Positions 63,951 through 64,000 of a stretch of DNA of 64,000 bases are shown here, in pieces. The notes beneath the pieces are model-generated. The model saw only the letters and a program-made list of their open reading frames with translations. It did not search any database and was not told the origin of the DNA. The translations under genes and the position numbers were made by a program. This stretch comes from an uncultured bacterium (GTDB lineage: Bacteria > Elusimicrobiota > Elusimicrobia > Elusimicrobiales > Elusimicrobiaceae). Each line of letters starts with the position of its first letter. The first letter of the stretch is position 1. The stretch is from assembly GCA_949296525.1 (NCBI GenBank), contig CASFOP010000002.1, positions 62,001 through 126,000 of the forward strand. The letters are read 5' to 3'.

Positions 63951-64000
63951 CCGCTTACCGTACCGCCGTTTTTAAAGAAGCAGAAGATTTGCCGTCTTTT
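63941..64000 (+). CDS. start of a further gene in the secA operon (partial, 3' end outside window)
   Basis: ATG at 63941 overlaps the hemW stop by ten bases and follows GAGGAAG. Twenty codons remain before the edge ([20 protein letters not shown]). The short N-terminus resembles the start of coenzyme F420-0:glutamyl ligase-type proteins, but this is too short to call. Confidence 0.55.
   Translation, partial: MQLTAYRTAVFKEAEDLPSF

Overview
The window looks like a chromosomal contig of a Gram-negative, diderm bacterium, most probably a gut member of the Elusimicrobiota. That placement is an inference. It rests on three scattered type IV pilin-like genes with a near-identical N-terminus (FTLIELLVVVLIIGILAA), a meso-diaminopimelate MurE, outer-membrane and lipoprotein genes (beta-barrel protein, Wza, Lnt, an HldD-type heptose epimerase), and the mix of housekeeping genes. 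Coding density is high, most genes sit in tight operons with ATGA overlaps, and no insertion sequence, prophage or CRISPR array is visible.

Layout. 1-2.9 kb: end of an unknown gene, a secreted repeat-like protein, a GIN-domain (DUF2807) gene broken by a one-base frameshift, and a lipoprotein. 2.9-4.2 kb: infC-rpmI-rplT. 4.5-6.0 kb: alpha-amylase family enzyme. 6.2-13.8 kb: complete F-type ATP synthase operon with an hldD-like epimerase gene between atpA and atpG. 14.1 kb: pilin 1. 14.6-15.4 kb: TatD. 15.6-19.4 kb: hrcA-grpE-dnaK behind a CIRCE operator. 19.4-24.1 kb: nagZ-anmK-murQ-ampG muropeptide uptake and recycling operon, then an AI-2E family permease. 25.4-43.9 kb: a large exopolysaccharide/capsule locus (beta-barrel protein, priming glycosyltransferase, epimerase, glycosyltransferases, EpsG-type polymerase, flippase, QueC-like protein, pyruvyltransferase-like protein, acetyltransferase, Wzc, Wza, O-antigen ligase-like protein, low-molecular-weight phosphatase). 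Its 31-39 kb core is visibly more AT-rich than its surroundings. 44.0-45.2 kb: a structured, possibly regulatory RNA ahead of two unknown membrane proteins. 45.25 kb: tRNA-Val. 45.5-64 kb: marC, uvrB, a biotin ligase-like gene, a response regulator, tilS, pilin 2, an alpha/beta hydrolase, a TIGR02757 gene, murE-murD, pilin 3, a secreted coiled-coil protein, and a secA-(Cys-rich protein)-lnt-prfB-hemW operon running off the right edge.

How it fits together. The polysaccharide locus holds the parts of a Wzx/Wzy-dependent pathway: lipid-linked priming sugar, added sugars, flipping, polymerisation, chain-length control by a tyrosine kinase with its phosphatase, and export. The recycling operon would bring in anhydro-muropeptides and convert them to GlcNAc-6-phosphate plus lactate. 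murE, murD, lnt, secA and tilS are ordinary envelope and housekeeping functions.

The most interesting signals are regulatory. (1) Many genes have a -10 hexamer ending only 6-8 nt before the ATG and no clear Shine-Dalgarno, implying widespread leaderless mRNAs. (2) All three pilin genes share an upstream module with a 12-T run between a -35-like TTG and a GATA; two also carry an 18-19 bp perfect palindrome with the start codon in its loop, followed by a 45-residue leader peptide, which suggests phase-variable expression. (3) The same TACCG-NN-CGGTA palindrome precedes both the amylase gene and the ATP synthase operon. (4) A QueC-like PP-loop protein sits inside the polysaccharide locus. (5) A leader at about 44.1-44.3 kb has mutually exclusive pairings and a T-tract terminator.
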